Shown: positions 25,440 through 36,945, numbered from the stretch's first letter. The stretch is 64,000 nt of DNA from Paroedura picta (GCF_049243985.1 NC_135378.1:45480941-45544940); one strand, 5' to 3'. Notes: generated from the sequence alone by a model not told the origin. Made by a program: numbers and translations.

Positions 25440-26134
25440 GCCTGAAAGCCAATGTGGTTTTATTTGTTCCACAGTGAACATGAACAAAAGTCAGATCAAC
25501 TCTATATTATTTTTGCAAGCAGCAAATGTCAAATATACACCAGTTCAGTAGTTTACAAATCGTTATGCAATGCGAGCACATAGATGGAACAGATTCCATA
25601 AAACAGAAAAAGGCTCTTCCCAAAAGAGAAAAGGTTTACCAACACTAGGACCATGAAACATTTTGGAATTAAGAATTACTGACATGTGCAAATTGTTTGC
25701 CAAAAAACTCTTCAGTATTGCTGCTCCCAAGAAATTCCTCCTCAATAATGTATGGTTTAAAAAACTGGTAAAAACACCATTTTCCTGGTTGTATTTTATA
25801 AGTTCTATAAATTTTAACTTTTGTAACCCAGAGGTGTAGAATTGCTCAATCCAAAGATAAAGGACTCATCTGTAAATACAAAACTTGCACATGTATTTAC
25901 CATCTTTAGCCATGTCCGTTTACCTTTTTATATAGCAGCAACGCATTCCCATTAGGATGCAACAACAATGAACAGGTTTCCCTCCTACATCACAGGCTTG
26001 CTTATGGGCTTTCTTTAGCGCAGACTTGCTTTAGTACTGGCAACATACGTTATACTGTCCAGTTTTAACAAAGTGCACAAGGAAGCCATTTGCATCTACT
26101 GGCTTCTGCCCTTTCCCCTTTACAGTGGCAGGAT
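25440..26134 (-). other. MSMO1: MSMO1 3' UTR and polyadenylation signal
   Basis: After the MSMO1 stop the minus strand reads about 700 nt of AT-rich sequence to a canonical AATAAA (25464-25459). Cleavage is expected 10-25 nt further, near 25440. A Helitron-like 3' end (CTAG at 25405-25408) begins just past this point. The end position is an inference from the signal. Confidence 0.65.
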
Positions 26135-26342
26135 TTATTTGGTCTTCTTTTCTTTCACAGGCTCCTGTTCCTTCATTTTTTCCATGTAAGCTTGATACTG
26201 AGAGTCTGTTCCAAAGAGTTTATCCCACCACGTGAAGGTTGACGAATAGTTGCCAATGAAGTTCATGTGATGGAAGTCATGAAAGCGAGCGCCACCATAG
26301 TAAGGCAGCAAATGCAAAGGATTCAGAGGAATGTCATAGCCG
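26135..26342 (-). CDS. MSMO1: MSMO1 terminal coding exon with the third histidine box and KKxx signal
   Basis: Reads (S)[13 protein letters not shown] ... [14 protein letters not shown] ... [15 protein letters not shown], then a charged tail ending KKTK and a TAA stop at 26137-26135. The HX2HH ligands H250, H253 and H254 are here. The tail is about four residues longer than the human one, but the dilysine position at the extreme C terminus is kept. Confidence 0.96.
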
Positions 26343-29300
26343 CTATTTAAGAAAAAAAGAGTGAGAGACGTTTTACAACAGTGATTCAAAATCATTTTTC
26401 ACATTTTCTTTACAGTGAAACAGGGCTAGTAGTTCAGACATAGATGCATTTTCTAACAACTATATTTTAAAACTTCTAAAAATCACCTGTTCTACTGGAT
26501 CACAAACTTCTGAAGCAACAATTGTGCAAATGGAATGCCGTAGGAAATAAATTCAGGAGTGCGCATCTTATCTGCATAAACTGTTTGTGAACAGAATACT
26601 TTCCCCATAAGACAATCATGCACAGACAGAAAGGACAGCAGATATACAGAAATTTGAGTAAAATTTGCTCCTAGGGAACATATAGCCAAGTACAATATTA
26701 AGCATAATTCCAACAAAATTAATTACTTTTAGGTCCCATTATTATTACTGAGTTCCATACCCTTTTGGAGTACAACAAACATTAAGTTGTCCCATTAAAT
26801 TTGGAATTAAATGTACACTCCAATATTAGCAACCTGATGTCCCTCTGCCAACGTAGGGCGGTTTTGGGGGGGGGGGGGGTTAGTGGGGTTAGTTAATGCT
26901 CGCCTGTTGCCTTATGTTGATAACGTTGATTGGTTTTAATGGTTTTAACTATGGGTTTTATTGTAATTTTTATCTTCTAAACCGCCGTGAGCCTAAGGGA
27001 ATGGTGGTATAAAAGTTTAATAATAAATAAATAAATAATAAATAAACATGTAAGCCTTTCCCATTGGAACTTATACTGGTTGATAAATCTAGCAATCCTG
27101 AATGCTTACAGGTACTTAGTTGGTCTTTCCTAACAAGATGGGCACTCAGTATCTGTGCCTCTCAGTACTTCTTACCCACCTCCCAAAGTGCTACTTGTAA
27201 AACAGCAACAGCCTGCAGCCTTCCCTTCCGGGTGTTTGCAAGCAGATGCATTGTGACAGCTAGCTCCAACAAAGGTCTGGTAATCGACAGATCAAAGTGG
27301 AATCAAACTAGAACAAGTTGGAGGCTTGGCTTGCCTATCCAAGTGCTATTATAGTTTTGCATATCTGATTTTACTGAGGCATTCCACATAGCAGAATAGT
27401 CAGTTCTGAGCCAGACAGTGTGAAAAAACTGACTGCATCCAACTCCATTGCCAGGGAAAATGCAGAATACCTCATCTGAAGAACTGCAGTCACATAAAAG
27501 CACAAGCGAATACCTCTAAACCAGGTACAACATATTCCCAGGTAATTATACATAGGATCCCAGTCTTAAATTCACACTTTTATGAGGAGGACATTACGTT
27601 TTTTGTGACACACAAATCTGTCTAGACATTAGTTGCAAAATAAGACTCTTTACCTGTGGACGTCAATCGTCTCCATCAAGCGAAAAATTACCCACGCCCA
27701 CAAAAGAATCACGTGATTACAGAAGACTAGTATTCCAATAAAAAATCCAGCTCCCAAGATAAGAGTTTCCAGGGGGTGAGCATATTCTGCTTGCATCCCA
27801 AAAGGAGACTAAGGAGGAAAGAAGGCATGGGTTTTTAACGGGGAAAAACCTGTGTTAACATACTACCTAAATAGATACTAGTCATTTAAGTTTGGCATAT
27901 ACACCATTCTGTAAAAGAATTTTCTCCCCAATTCCTTTATACTCAAGTTTTGATTTTTCCATTATTTAAAAAACAGGCAGAGAAGTAAATAGAATCCAAA
28001 GTCAAAGCAATTTCACTGCCACCAACCCTTGTTTAAAAAATACAAAACAAACAAAAGCAGCCAGAAGGAAAAGACAGTCCTTCAAACATGTATTTGCCCT
28101 CTCTCTTTGCTATTTCCCCCCCTCCCCCCTGCTAGCACCTGTATCTGCTACAACAGGCTTTAATTCTAGTAAATATAATAAATAAATAGATAAATCAAGT
28201 GTCTGGGATTGACAGTAGACTGTATTTTTTGCAATAAATTCAATTTCACTTTAATTTTAAAAAGTCAATTAAAATACAATACCTTTTGATTGGTAAAAAG
28301 CCTGTCAAAGGAATTTAATCTTTCGGGGCTATTGAGTTGGCAGTAGAGTCTACTGTTCCAGGAAGTTAGGCATTTAAGAGAGAGAAAACCTACCAGGATT
28401 TCTGAGCTCTGGGAGCAAGGCAGCAGTTAATACTGATGTGTCCTACCATTCAGGGAACAGTACTGACTTACTGAATAATTTCTGCTTATGAAGCCATTCA
28501 ACTCTGGTTCAGTTGCATTCTCTGAAATATCAAGTTCAAAGGACCGGAATGCTATAAAAGTATATCTTTGTCTCTTCTTTGCATCGCCAGAAGTATTTAA
28601 TTAATGGTGTCCTATATAGCCCTTTCACATTAATTATGCAAGCATGAAAAGATAAAGCTATACGTACAACAAACTCATGATGCACTTTGTGGATGTACTT
28701 GTATAGTCTCTTGTGATGCAAGAGTCTATGCAGAAAATAATGCCAGGTGTCCTCAATCAATGCACATCCAAAACATTGGCCAACTATCACAAACCTATGG
28801 GGGGAAAAACAGCTTGTTAGGGTAAGGTTAAACAGAACAGTCTTTTCCAAAGACTCTTCTCATAATGTGGCCAACATACAGTAGCCTCTGTTTAGTCATT
28901 TTAGTTTCTAGGGAGAGTTCAGGCTTGATTTGCTCTAGAAACCACCAGTTTGTCTTTTTGGAAGCCAACAGAACTATGAAACTCTCATCCAATGCCATAT
29001 TTCAAATAATCAACTTTCTGTTTGTCAGCAATCTTTTCATGGGTATTCTGGGGATGCATGGAAGCAGGGAAGCTACCAGTAGCTCATGAGGTACTTGTTG
29101 GAAATCCCTGATCTAAAGAAATAAATGATATAAAGAAAAACTTATAGCTACTGGTGGGGTGTTTTACTAGAGTTTCCCCAAGGAATCAATGAGAAATCTT
29201 TTGACCATTTCCTCAAGGGTTGTCTGCCCCCAATTCAATGCTGCTGGAAAGCAGGGAATTTGCCCTACTTTATCAGAGCATCATGGGGCATTCATGTACT

Positions 29301-32300
29301 TCTATCAAGTCCCCTAGCTTCCTGCCCCCCCACCCGATCTTTCTAAAACTTGCTTTGCTGCAAAATGTTGGGAACTGCAATAAAACCTGGATGAATAGAA
29401 TAAATGTATTTCCCTGCCCATTTGGCAGCTAGTTTTTCCAGCAGTGTCACCATAGTGGCCATATTCCCTCACCCCAATGCTTTTGGAGGGCTTTAATCTG
29501 CGATTCCATATTAATACAGCTCCGCACCATTGTAATAATATATAACAGGTCGCCTCACCTTTTATTTTTCTTAAGTAAAATCTTACCCCTTCTGTTGTGG
29601 AAACATTAAGTGAAAGGGCTAGATATTTGCTTTAAAAAATTTAAGCTAAGAATTAAGAGACCCTATTCCATATATGGTTATACTAGCATACTGGTGTAAT
29701 GATATTTAAATTAAAAAAACTGAAAAAGCCCCAAAGGCACTGCTGGGTAACTACAGCATGGAAACTCGCCATGTAGCATAATGCTGTATCGACAGACACA
29801 TTAACAGTAGAGAAACCACACAAGCCTGTCCTTATGTGGACACCTCCTTCAAAGATAATAAAAAACAAATTTAGAAGGAAAAAAACACTTGCATATTGAC
29901 CAAAGCTCTTGAGGCAGTTTGCCTCCTCCAACCTAACTGCGTATGGCTGCAAATGTAACAGTAGTCCCCCTTCCTTACCATCTTGGCATGTGGTCCCAGT
30001 CATATGGAATGTTGAAAGATTCCGTGAAATAATAAGTGCCACATATCATAGGCAACTGAATAAAGAAGTGATTGAACATAATCTTTTTGAAACACCTCCA
30101 CTGTTTTTCCCATGTTTCTGGCTTATCCTGTAATCAAAAACATTAAATCTTTACATAATACTGATTTTATAAACAGAAGCAACACAGAATACTGCAACAC
30201 CAGGACTCAAGATGTGACGCAAAGGTAAAAGGGCTCTCCTATTAATACAAAAGTGCTTCAACTGAAATTGCCCTCAAAATGCAGGTTGGTTTTAAGGAAT
30301 AAGAAGAACCAAGTGAATGCCAGCAGAGAATAAGTGGATCATTTTTGCTGCTGGGATTAACAATGGTCCTCTCAATCTCAGATCTGCATCTTGAGGTCAA
30401 TTGATGGCAGGGGCTCATAGTACTTGTAGTCCATGGACATCTGGAGAGCCATAGTTTGACCACCCTGTGCTAGCCAGTTACCACCTGGTTATTCTTTGAG
30501 GAGTGGGGAGTAAAGAAAATTGGCTTCTTGGCACATAGAGTTCTTTCTAGCCTGAAACGTTCCCTGTACACTCAACTTCTCTCCTACTCAATTGTAAAAA
30601 CCTACGGTAGTGCTGCCAGCAGCCCAGTTATTCATCACACCACTCTTTACAAAACGGTCAGATAACCCGTCAGGTAGAGAATAAACCTGGTAGGATTTCT
30701 TAACACTTCATGGTTTGACAGGAAGGGAATACCTTGAAACCTCTCTTACTTTCATGTTACCACAATATAGAAGAGGAAAAGCAATTTGATGATTCTGCAT
30801 CTGGTGATAAACACAAAGGAATTTCACATTTACATATCAATAAACAGGTTTCTGACTATGGGTGAAAATTTTGGCTTGCAGATCAAAAAATAGAGCTCAT
30901 CAAGTTAGCCAAGCAAACTCCCCAAACTTAATGAATAAAATCATTATTTCTTAAAAGTGCATGATAAACTATAAACTGTTTTAAAGTGCAAATTTGCTTT
31001 AGATCCTAACAATATGTTGTTAAGCATTTTCCCTGCAGATTTACCAAAATAAGGAAGATAATTTATTTTCTTTGCAACAGGAGCAAGACTTCAAATTGCC
31101 CCCTTTTGGAAATCACAACTATCTCCCTACATGGACTCTTAAGTCACAAAAACCAGAGAACTCACCGTCATGACAAAACTTACAAACTTGACTAATAGAA
31201 GAAAACTATAAGAATTTTATGATGGATGGCATTAATATTTGAACTGTTTGTAATTCTTTCTATTCTATGTAACTCTGTGTTACACATCCTGTGTAATACT
31301 GTGATGCACTTAAAATAAATTGAATTTGTTATGAAAAAATAAAACTTTTGTTTTTCTACAAAAGGGTATTAAAATGGATTGGTGTGTGGGACCTACCACT
31401 CCTGAATAACTGTTCTATGGGTTTAAGGTGATGTCATGATCAACTTAGAAAGCGCTCTAAGACTGAACATGCTGCCTGAATGTATTGGGCGGGAACAATT
31501 TCAGATCACCATGGGAGAAGCAATGGTAGTAGAGCAGGATGTCCCTACCATCCCCCCCTGAAACTCTACATCTGGGGGCTCAAAGGACTCTCAAGAACAT
31601 CACGGGGAGAGCAAAGCAGGAGTCTGCCACTGGAATGGGAAAGCAACAGACACTCCCCTCTCCTCTTTCAACAATGGAAGTTCCATTGTAATGATACCAT
31701 GATACTTTTATAGATCCAACCAGAACTAATGAGCCAAGGCAGTTTGCAGGTCGAGTGTAGATATAGGATTCACGAGATGTATGGTTTCATAGTTCAAAGC
31801 CAGCACACTGTTACAAAGGGTCTTATTTGAAATCAGTAAATCCTTATATGGTTATGCATGTTAATCTCCATATGCAGCCAGCTGGGTGAACTTGGGCAAG
31901 CCACAGTTCTGTAGAGCTGTTCTTGCAAAGCAGTTCTCTTAACCTCACCTACATTCCATGTGTACTTCCACAGCAGGAGAAAACAAGAAAATTACTTTCC
32001 CTGTCTTTCCTAAGACACTTTACACAACCTTCAAAAATATAGCCTGCATATGTGAAGGGGAGGGCCAGGGTAGACAGGCTGACCAGGGAAATCCAAGTGA
32101 AATCAGAGTTCAAATTTCTCACATGAAACAAATAAAACCCACCTTACCTGTTGTATTTTATACTTTTGCATGTAAGGTATAAATTGAAATACAAATCCAG
32201 GCAAGCAAATGAAAAAATACGCAAGCTCATGAATGAGAAGGGACCCCCAGGTTGCAATCTGGAATTTAGTGTAGTTATCTAGCATAGAGATCCAGGCATT

Positions 32301-32402
32301 TTTAAATGGCTGCTGTAATGGATTCTGGGGCAAGAAAGAATCTATATATTCTACAGCCAGGTAAGCAGAATTCAGTATGCTGACACTTTCATTAGTTGCC
32401 AT
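26135..32402 (-). CDS. MSMO1: Methylsterol monooxygenase 1, complete 5-exon coding region (297 aa)
   Basis: MSMO1 (SC4MOL) is the ER diiron enzyme that oxidises the C-4 methyl groups of 4,4-dimethylsterols in cholesterol synthesis. The coding exons join as 32402-32148, 30127-29979, 28794-28668, 27808-27654 and 26342-26135; all junctions are GT/AG and phases agree, giving 894 nt including TAA. The human protein has 293 residues. The fatty acid hydroxylase superfamily histidine boxes are all present: HYFLH (H153-H157), HKVHH (H170, H173, H174) and HDFHH (H250, H253, H254). Hydrophobic segments occur around residues 55-75, 100-120 and 190-220. The protein ends KKTK, a canonical KKxx dilysine ER retrieval signal. 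No stop or frameshift is seen, so the gene looks functional. It sits between KLHL2 and CPE on the same strand. Confidence 0.97.
26870..27050 (+). repeat. L2-clade LINE 3' tail
   Basis: Ends TCTAAACCGCCGTGAGCCTA, GGTGGTATAAAAGTTTAATA and AATAAATAAATAA, the L2 3' end with its TAA-type tail. It lies in the last MSMO1 intron, with a poly-G run at its left side. Confidence 0.75.
27654..27808 (-). CDS. MSMO1: MSMO1 coding exon 4
   Basis: Translates as [19 protein letters not shown] ... METIDVH plus 2 nt, the counterpart of human [19 protein letters not shown] ... LETIDVH. It supplies another hydrophobic hairpin ([19 protein letters not shown]). The acceptor is TTCCTCCTTAG and the donor CAG/GTAAAG. 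Confidence 0.95.
28131..28169 (+). mobile_element. Helitron-like 3' terminus (hairpin plus CTAG)
   Basis: Stem CACCTGTA pairs with TACAACAGG-type text (28149-28158), followed by CTAG at 28166-28169 and T. It lies in the MSMO1 intron between coding exons 3 and 4. Confidence 0.55.
28668..28794 (-). CDS. MSMO1: MSMO1 coding exon 3 with the first two histidine boxes
   Basis: Reads (W)[17 protein letters not shown], then [13 protein letters not shown] and HKVHHEFV, matching human MSMO1 closely. It contains the HX3H and first HX2HH iron-ligand motifs. The acceptor ends CCCCATAG. The donor is placed at GTT/GTACGT (GT at 28667-28666), which keeps phase 0 and joins to SPFGM in the next exon; a donor 3 nt earlier is possible but has poorer consensus. 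Confidence 0.94.
29979..30127 (-). CDS. MSMO1: MSMO1 coding exon 2 (residues 86-134 plus 2 nt)
   Basis: Short exon recognised by translating the minus strand between a TTGATTACAG acceptor and a GTAAGG donor. It reads [13 protein letters not shown] ... [12 protein letters not shown], matching human DKPETWENQWKCF ... FNIPYDWERMPR. The phase (0 in, 2 out) connects exactly with the flanking exons. Confidence 0.95.
30404..30465 (-). repeat. Short MITE fragment (CCAGATGTCCATGGACTACA type)
   Basis: Read on the minus strand it gives GGGTGGTCAAACTATGGCTC, TCCAGATGTCCATGGACTAC and GAGCCCCTGCCA, the same element as the complete copy at 56255-56345. A similar partial copy is at 52985-53055. Confidence 0.7.
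31722..31960 (+). repeat. Degenerate tRNA-derived SINE
   Basis: The right part (from about 31870) reads CATATGCAGCCAGCTGGGTG, ACTTGGGCAAGCCACAGTTC and TAACCTCACCTAC, the body of the L2-tailed SINE; the left part is too diverged to be sure. Confidence 0.5.
32148..32402 (-). CDS. MSMO1: MSMO1 coding exon 1 (residues 1-85)
   Basis: Encodes MATNESVSI through YKIQQ, which aligns residue for residue with human MSMO1 ([12 protein letters not shown] to YKIQK). The ATG is preceded by about 50 nt of 5' UTR in the same exon, which begins at 32452 after a TTTTGCAG acceptor. The donor is CAG/GTAAGG (GT at 32147-32146), phase 0. The exon carries the N-terminal lumenal or cytosolic tail and the first membrane segment ([14 protein letters not shown]). 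Confidence 0.96.
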
Positions 32403-32561
32403 TGTTCAGCTCTGGAACATTCCAATTGTAGCTTCTCTGAGGACTGAGGGATCTGCAAAACAATCAAACAACATTATTGATAAGTCTCAAAGCAGTATAG
32501 CTAAAGAAATGACACCTTAATGAGAAAACAGTAAAATGGGCAGTTTTCCAAGATATACATA

Positions 32562-32851
32562 AGGTAAAGGTAAAGGTGTCCCCTGTGCAAGCACCGAGTC
32601 ATATCTGACCCTTGGGGTGACGCCCTCCAGCGTTTTCATGGCAGACTCAATACGGGGTGGTTTGCCAGTGCCTTCCCCAGTCATTACCGTTTACCCCCCA
32701 GCAAGCAAGCTGGGTACTCATTTTACCGACCTCGGAAGGATGGAAGGCTGAGTCAGCCTTGAGCCGGCTGCTGGGATCGAACTCCCAGCCTCATGGGCAG
32801 AGCTTCAGACTGCATGTCGCTGCCTTACCACTCTGCGCCACAAGAGGCTCT
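32562..32851 (-). repeat. Full-length Sauria SINE with perfect 12-bp target duplication
   Basis: Read on the minus strand it starts GAGCCTCTTGTGGCGCAGAG (box A region), contains GGGAGTTCGATCCCAGCA (box B), and runs to CTTGCACAGGGGACACC and the TTTACC repeats of a Bov-B-like tail. AAGATATACATA flanks it at 32550-32561 and 32852-32863. It lies in MSMO1 intron 1. Confidence 0.93.
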
Positions 32852-34261
32852 AAGATATACATACTAGTGCACAATTAGGGGAATAAATATTTTTTCACAG
32901 CTTGGCATAAACAAAAAACAAATATAACGTCTTAACAAGATATGCTTTTAATGATGGAGGGAAGGGGAAAAGACCATACATACCCAGACTGCATATACAG
33001 ATTAAATAAACATATTTTAAAGAAATTATTTCTACCCTACCCTTCCCTGGTTTGCTCAGGATGGCTGGAAACATTATTTGCCTCCTAGAATTGTCTTGTC
33101 AATAAATAAGATCCAGTGATGGGTTTGCTACAGTATAACAATATACTATTAATAATGCATTGATGCAGCCACACATAGAATATCACAGAAACACCCCCTC
33201 CCCCAGCCATGTAGGCTAAAAAATAATATCCATACAATTGCACTCTTGCTGCATATTTTCTTATGAGTATTATAGTAATTAACATTGAAGATTTAAAAAT
33301 TAAAACAAGCATGTTTATGCTGCTGTGAAACACACAGAAGAATTCCATAAGCTGTTTGCATGTTATTGTAGCTGTGAAATACACAGAAGATTAAAGAATA
33401 CTGCTGGGGTTATGTGCAGACAACACACACACACATACTACTGGATTGGCCCTCAGTTGGGGATATGCACCCAATAGGGAGCAGCCACTGCCTCACTGAA
33501 GACCAATTGAAAGGCTCTCCTCTTCATCCCCCTTCTCCTTACTGCCACTTCTGGTAGTGAGCAGTGTGGAAGACGAGCAGGCCACACTGACACAGAAAGT
33601 ATTATTGTTAATAATTGTTGTTGCTATTAATACATTGGTTTAATTCTGCATCCTAGTTACAGGAACGGAAAACAAACCACAAGTTGCTCAGGTGTCTTAT
33701 ATGAATAAATGGAAAGAGCAAAAAACATATCTAAGCAATTGGAGAACAGGAGATCAAGTCACTCAAACAGGTAACAAGAGCCATACTAGTCATCAATGCT
33801 CAGCTGATCTGTGATGTCTGAATGCATCCTGAGTGTACTTTTTGTTTCTCAGGCTGTAGAAAGAGCACTGAAATGAACAGTGTCTCACAAGAGCTCATAC
33901 CATGCCACACATTTTGTTAGTCTTTATGGTCCTATTGGACTCTTCTGTTGTGTCAGTCAGACTGGCATGGCTACCCACCTTGATCCTCTCAGGCTGTCCC
34001 TCTTCTATATGTAACTATTACCATTATAATAAACACGGTAAGAGGTCCTAGGAGGAGTGTGGCTTCACCATTTACTGGCCAATCAGGTCACCTGTATGGC
34101 TCCTGGCTGGGTCCTCCTCCAACCTGATTGGCTATCTACCCAGCAGCCACCCAATCGGCGTGCATATCTCACCCCTGACCGTCTCCTCACAGTTCTTTCA
34201 GTTTTTTGGAGCCTGTCACTTGGTGAAGTAGCCGTCCCTGGCAACTAACTCCTCTCCCCCC

Positions 34262-34905
34262 CCCCCCCCGGCCCTTCAGGCCTGCTGTTAAGGAAGCCTC
34301 TAACAGCCCCTAACTGAGGTGAAGGAGGTGTTTCCGAGAGCAACACAGAAGAGTCTGTGGGTGTCCTTGTGCTTTCCTTTTGTGGGGGGAAGCTTTCCCT
34401 TTCTGCCTAACAGTTGGCTGACAGGGAGGCCATAGAAAAGCCCTTTTCACTTAAAGTACTGCTGTGGCCAGTCTCGCTGCTTGAGGGAAGACACAGCCAA
34501 GCCATGTTTATTTCTTCTTGGTGACTCCCACCTCCAAAGCAGTCATTTTTACCTGGGAAGCTGATCTTTATAGTCTGGAAATGAGCTGTAATTCCAGGAG
34601 CATTCCAGGTCCCACCTCGAGGTAGGCTACCCCTGGGCTAGAAATGTTCCTGGAGGCCTTAAAGTGGTACAAAGCTTCAGAGTTAACCCTCCAAAGTAGC
34701 CATTTTTGCCTGCAGAGCTGACCTTTATAATCTGGGGATGAGCAGAAATTCCAGGAGATCTCCAGGCTCCATCTGGAGGTTGGCTGTCCCTGCTCTGGAA
34801 ATATTTCTTGAGGTTTGGAAGTGCAGCCTCAAAAGTAAACAACTGCTCTCTACTCTGCATACCTACAAGGAACTTGCTAATTAGCAGCACTTCATCCTGC
34901 AAATT
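34262..34905. repeat. Long dispersed repeat, copy B
   Basis: Counterpart of 20921-21650: CCTTCAGGCCTGCTGTTAAG, CTAACTGAGG, TGTTTCCGAGAGCAACACAG, AGTTGGCTGACAGGGAGGC, ACACAGCCAAGCCATGT, then two CCAGG...GGTAGGCTACCCCTGGG modules. Preceded (34060-34200) by a segment with repeated CCAATC/GATTGG words. Confidence 0.7.
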
Positions 34906-35042
34906 ATTATTAAAATCACACTTTTTTCTTTACCAGCATGTAGCAGCTGACTTATGGTGACCCCACAGAGTTATCAAAGCAAGTCACTGCCTGCCTTCGC
35001 ATCCCAACCCTGCTATTCCTTGGTCGTCTTCCATTCACATAC

Positions 35043-35164
35043 TAGATTCAAATGAATAGCCGTGTTGGTCTGAAGTAGTACAATAAAATCAGAGTCCAAT
35101 AGCACCTTTAAGACCAACAAAGATTTATTCAAGGCATGAGCTTTTGAGTGCAAGCACTCTTCGT
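35043..35164 (-). repeat. 122-bp retroposon fragment (family R1) with 11-bp target duplication
   Basis: On the minus strand: CGAAGAGTGCTTGCACTC, AAATCTTTGTTGGTCTTAAA, GGTGCTATTGGACTCTGA, CAGACCAACACGGCTATT. CATTCACATAC flanks it at 35032-35042 and 35165-35175, so it arrived by target-primed insertion. I cannot name the family; related copies are at 43266-43365, 44817-44899, 45712-45830 and 48723-48840. Confidence 0.8.
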
Positions 35165-36007
35165 CATTCACATACAAGTGAGAGTTGGCCCTGCTTAGCT
35201 GCCAGATTCTGCTGGGTTAGCCTGGGATGCCAATATAAGGCAAAAAGCACACTCATAGAGTTGTTTATAACAAGCCAGTCACCAAACAGGCAAATCAGAG
35301 CAGAGCAACAGATTAAGCAAGCAGTCATAAAACATAACTTGAATTGCCTTCCAGAATCCCTCCCCCCCCCCCATTTTCAAATTTGAACCAGAATGTCTGG
35401 AGAAGCAAGTGAAAGGAACATCACAAACCACTCCTATCTTACCCTCTTTGTGAACTTCTCTAAACTACCTGCCAGGCCTCTGTCTACTGCTCAGCATCAA
35501 GTTTGAATGGCCTGACAGCCCTCCCAAGAATGAGAAGATATGCAGATCGCTGCTGCTGCTGCAATAAAAATGGCAGAAAGCGGGAAAACCAATATGAACT
35601 GAGTCCCCGCACCAGGCTCAGGCCCGAGTTCGAATCCCACCTGGCCATGAAACCCAGGGCTGTTCTGAGGATAAAATGGAGGGAGACCACCCTAAACTCC
35701 TAGAGGAGGGGAATAACAATGTACTGAACAAGCAATGAGACAAACCGGAGAGAAGGGTTAAGGAGAGGGAGAAGACAGGATCACACTCATTCTTTCCTCT
35801 CTCTCCTGCAATCCATTGCGGAAGGAGCAAACAGAGGACTCGCTTTGAAGTTGGGGCTGGAAGAATGCCACCACACACCAATGCAGAAACCACTAATGGT
35901 CTTGCGCCTCTGTCGCTAGGGCTGCGGCAGGTGAGAAATGCCTACGATTTCTCCGCGGATCAACCACACTTGGGGACCCGCCACCGCCCAGCCAGCCAGC
36001 CACTCAC

Positions 36008-36130
36008 CTGAGCGAGCTCCTTCCCTTCAGGAGCAGCGGCGAGGAATCCCGCGATGGAGCTCGGCTTCGGGGAAGACCTTTTTCTTCGCTGGCCGCGAAA
36101 AAGGAACTCGTCCGCCTCTCCGATTGGCTG
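36008..36130 (-). other. MSMO1: MSMO1 noncoding exon 1 (predicted)
   Basis: On the minus strand a strong donor (CTCAG/GTGAGTGG, GT at 36007-36006) closes a GC-rich segment that has no MSMO1 coding similarity. The first coding exon starts with an untranslated stretch after a good acceptor at 32452, so a 5' noncoding exon is required. The 5' end is estimated at about 30 nt downstream of a TTATA-like motif at 36162-36156; the true TSS could differ. Confidence 0.6.
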
Positions 36131-36300
36131 TTGCGCGCCGTTTCGTCATGGGCAGGTATAAGCCGAGACAGAAGCAGAAGAGGCCTCGCGAGCTACCATT
36201 GGCTAGAGCGATGGAGTGAGAATAGTGAGACCGCAGTAGAGCGCCAATAGCGTAGTTCAGCGACCCGGTGACGTATCCGGTGCGAGGTTCTCCGAGGCGG
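36100..36300 (-). promoter_or_regulatory. MSMO1: MSMO1 promoter with three CCAAT boxes and a CRE-like site
   Basis: Within a CpG-rich block (about 35890-36330) there are CCAAT boxes at 36123-36127 (read on the minus strand), 36198-36202 (minus) and 36244-36248 (plus), and a TGACGTA CRE-like site at 36269-36275. A TTATA-like motif lies at 36162-36156. CCAAT (NF-Y) and CRE-like sites are typical partners of SREBP-2 at cholesterol synthesis promoters. I could not identify a convincing sterol regulatory element by eye, so SREBP control is inferred from the gene family. Confidence 0.6.
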
Positions 36301-36945
36301 AAGGTTGCCATAGGAATAACTAGGTTACTTGTCTCTCCCGCGCCTCCTTCGGTTATCGTACAGTTGTTTGGGATGGGGGTTCTATTGAACTTTTGGGCCG
36401 ATTGCAGGCAGACTCTGCTGATTCTTCCTCAAAACTAAATTCCGAATTCTGACATTTAAACTAATACGATTTTTATAAGCAAAGATGTGTATGCTTTGCA
36501 AGCTGTCGAGTTCAACAGGACTGGCAAACCTGTACATGATTACAGTCTTAGTGAGAGGAAGGAGATGGGCAGGTTTTCTTTTAAATCTGAGAACAAGGCT
36601 ATTACATTGCTCAATACAAAAACAAAAATCCCCCAAACGCTGACTATTATCTTCCATCTTTGTCACATTTCAGTCCTCTTCCCCCCTCCCCTCATAAGAG
36701 CTCTGACAGGTGGGCTGGTCTATTACCCTACATTTCTATCCCTGACCTGTGGTCCCGGTTCAGTATTTTCTTGAACATCACCAAAGGAATAACAACACAA
36801 CAAAGCAAAACAGCTTATTCTATAACTGAATTGCTGTTTGTTAAAAATTCCTAGTATTTAAGCCAAAACCATTTCTAAATAAGCAGTGTTTTGCCTTAGA
36901 AGGCACAATGAACAGGTGTTCTCTCTACTCTGTATAGGTACAAAG

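Noticed and set aside
32760-32851. Possible tRNA gene (box A and box B present)
   Set aside because: It is the head of a Sauria SINE with target duplications, not a cloverleaf with an acceptor stem.
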